Of a DNA stretch of 16,809 bases, positions 15,897 through 16,809 are shown piece after piece; the stretch's first letter is position 1, and the number at the start of each line of letters is the position of its first letter. The notes beneath the pieces were generated by a model. The model ran no database searches. It saw nothing but the letters and a program-made list of their open reading frames with translations, and was not told the DNA's origin. The translations under genes were made by a program, and so were the position numbers. Source of the DNA: Acidimicrobiia bacterium (lineage in GTDB: Bacteria > Actinomycetota > Acidimicrobiia > IMCC26256 > PALSA-555); NCBI GenBank assembly GCA_017853455.1, contig JAFMJM010000028.1, forward strand, positions 1 through 16,809. Reading direction: 5' to 3'.

Positions 15897-16316
15897 ATGA
15901 CGACTCCCACCCACGACTCGATCTCGGTCGGCGACGAGGCCCCGGCGCTCGTCGTCGAGAAGCTCTCCCGCACGCACTTCGTGAAGTACGCGGGCGCCTC
16001 GGGGGACTTCAACCCGATGCACCACGACGACACCATCGCCACCACCGCCGGCAACCCGTCGGTGTTCGGCCACGGCATGCTCACCGCCGGTCTGATGGCG
16101 CGGGTCGTCAAGGACTGGTTCGGCCCCGAGGCGATGCGCCGGTACGGCGTCCGCTTCTCCAAGCAGGTCTGGCCGGGCGACACCCTGACCTTCAACGCCA
16201 AGGTCACCGCCAAGCGTGACGAAGGCAGCGAGCACCTCGTCGACCTCGATCTCACTGCCACCAACCAGGACGGCGTCGAGGTCATGACCGGCACCGCCAC
16301 GGCGGCGGTCGCCTGA
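15897..16316 (+). CDS. MaoC-family (R)-hydratase, HadB-like
   Basis: Hot-dog-fold hydratase/dehydratase of 139 residues, expected to add water to trans-2-enoyl-CoA (or remove it from (3R)-hydroxyacyl thioesters). The hydratase-2 motif is seen at 31-45 as YAGASGDFNPMHHDD, with the catalytic pair Asp37 and His42, followed by FGHGMLTAGLMARV (57-70) and the PGDTLTF strand (93-99). The length and motif order match single-domain members such as mycobacterial HadB. The ATG at 15897 is probably leaderless. Its stop overlaps the ATG of the SDR gene (TGATG), so the two products are likely made together and may act in sequence. Whether it serves fatty-acid synthesis, beta-oxidation or sterol side-chain breakdown cannot be told; the SDR partner favours beta-oxidation-type chemistry. 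Confidence 0.92.
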   Translation: MTTPTHDSISVGDEAPALVVEKLSRTHFVKYAGASGDFNPMHHDDTIATTAGNPSVFGHGMLTAGLMARVVKDWFGPEAMRRYGVRFSKQVWPGDTLTFNAKVTAKRDEGSEHLVDLDLTATNQDGVEVMTGTATAAVA

Positions 16317-16809
16317 TGGGGCTCCTCGACGGGCGGGTCGCGGTCGTCACCGGCTCCGGACGGGGCATCGGTCGCGAGTTCGCGCTCTGCATGGCCCGCG
16401 AGGGTGCCAAGGTCGTGATCAACGACGTCGGCGTCAGCCTCGACGGCCGCGGCACCGAGGACGACACCGCGGTCGCCGTCTGCCGCGAGATCGAGGCGCT
16501 CGGCGGCGAGGCCGTGCCCAACTACGACTCGGTCTCCGACTTCGAGGGCGCCAAGCGCATCATCGACACCGCCGTCGAGGCGTTCGGCACGATCGACATC
16601 CTGGTCAACAACGCCGGCATCGTCCGCGACAAGACGCTGGTCAAGATGGACGAGTCCGACTTCGACGCCGTGATCGACGTCCACCTCAAGGGCTCGTTCA
16701 ACTGCGCCCGGCACGCCGCTCCGATCATGAAGGAGAAGGGGTACGGCCGCATCATCAACATCACGTCGTCGGCCGGCCTGCGCGGCAACTTCGGCCAGAC
16801 CAACTACGG
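16316..16809 (+). CDS. SDR-family (3R)-hydroxyacyl-CoA dehydrogenase-like protein, N-terminal part
   Basis: Short-chain dehydrogenase cut by the window end after 164 codons. It has the Rossmann motif TGSGRGIG (12-19), an ND pair at 36-37, NNAG (98-101), and Ser151 and Tyr164 spaced as in the catalytic Ser-x12-Tyr; the Tyr is the last complete codon, so the active-site Lys lies outside. The opening MGLLDGRVAVVTG, the insert GVSLDGRGTEDD and the ending RGNFGQTNY resemble the dehydrogenase part of peroxisomal multifunctional enzyme type 2 (HSD17B4) and its bacterial relatives, which oxidise (3R)-hydroxyacyl-CoA with NAD+. In MFE-2 that part is joined to a MaoC-type hydratase; here the hydratase is the gene just upstream, overlapping by one base. 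The full length and any C-terminal domain are unknown. Confidence 0.92.
   Translation, partial: MGLLDGRVAVVTGSGRGIGREFALCMAREGAKVVINDVGVSLDGRGTEDDTAVAVCREIEALGGEAVPNYDSVSDFEGAKRIIDTAVEAFGTIDILVNNAGIVRDKTLVKMDESDFDAVIDVHLKGSFNCARHAAPIMKEKGYGRIINITSSAGLRGNFGQTNY

Noticed and set aside
15801..16235. N-terminal extension of the TetR frame across the MaoC gene
   Set aside because: The upstream part is antisense to maoC and would bury the helix-turn-helix mid-protein. The ATG at 15800 gives a normal 201-residue TetR protein.

Overview
The window is about 16.8 kb of very GC-rich DNA with tightly packed genes: many 1-nt stop/start overlaps (TGATG), GTG starts and almost no non-coding space. Three things point to a high-GC actinobacterium. 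The genes resemble mycobacterial families (a LipC-like membrane esterase, a HadB-like MaoC protein, an SDR like the dehydrogenase part of MFE-2). Promoter-like TANNNT boxes sit a few bases before ATG codons that lack a Shine-Dalgarno sequence. One secreted protein has a Thr/Pro tail with runs of threonine. The Thr-rich tail and the style of the two substrate-binding proteins would fit the class Acidimicrobiia, but that placement is inference.

Layout, left to right. (1) The 3' end of a class II fumarase gene (+). (2) A five-gene peptide-type ABC importer operon on the minus strand, read from 6178 down to 420: secreted binding protein, two permeases and two ATPases with C-terminal four-cysteine motifs. 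A strong hairpin between fumarase and this operon probably serves as a two-way terminator, and a perfect 12-bp stem-loop spans the stop codon of the binding-protein gene. (3) An ArfB-type ribosome-rescue hydrolase (+), converging on a LipC-like membrane-anchored esterase (-). (4) A branched-chain-amino-acid-type (Liv/HAAT) ABC importer operon on the plus strand, 8210-13786: binding protein, one 911-residue permease that fuses LivH, LivM and an extra C-terminal membrane region, then LivG and LivF. Esterase and importer diverge from a 159-bp region with a nested dyad. (5) Two adjacent minus-strand genes for small secreted proteins that are diverged tandem paralogues sharing a four-cysteine framework. 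(6) A TetR regulator (-) diverging from a MaoC-type hydratase and an SDR (cut by the window end), which look like a two-step beta-oxidation-type module.

Most of the window is transport and lipid/CoA metabolism of known families. I see no phage, transposon, CRISPR, toxin-antitoxin, tRNA or rRNA. The least explained parts are the third domain of the fused Liv permease, the paired four-cysteine secreted proteins, the nested dyad at 8121-8171 and the GTGACC half-site cluster at 6243-6284. No gap between genes exceeds 300 bases; the largest (6179-6403, 8051-8209, 15017-15194) are described in the feature list.
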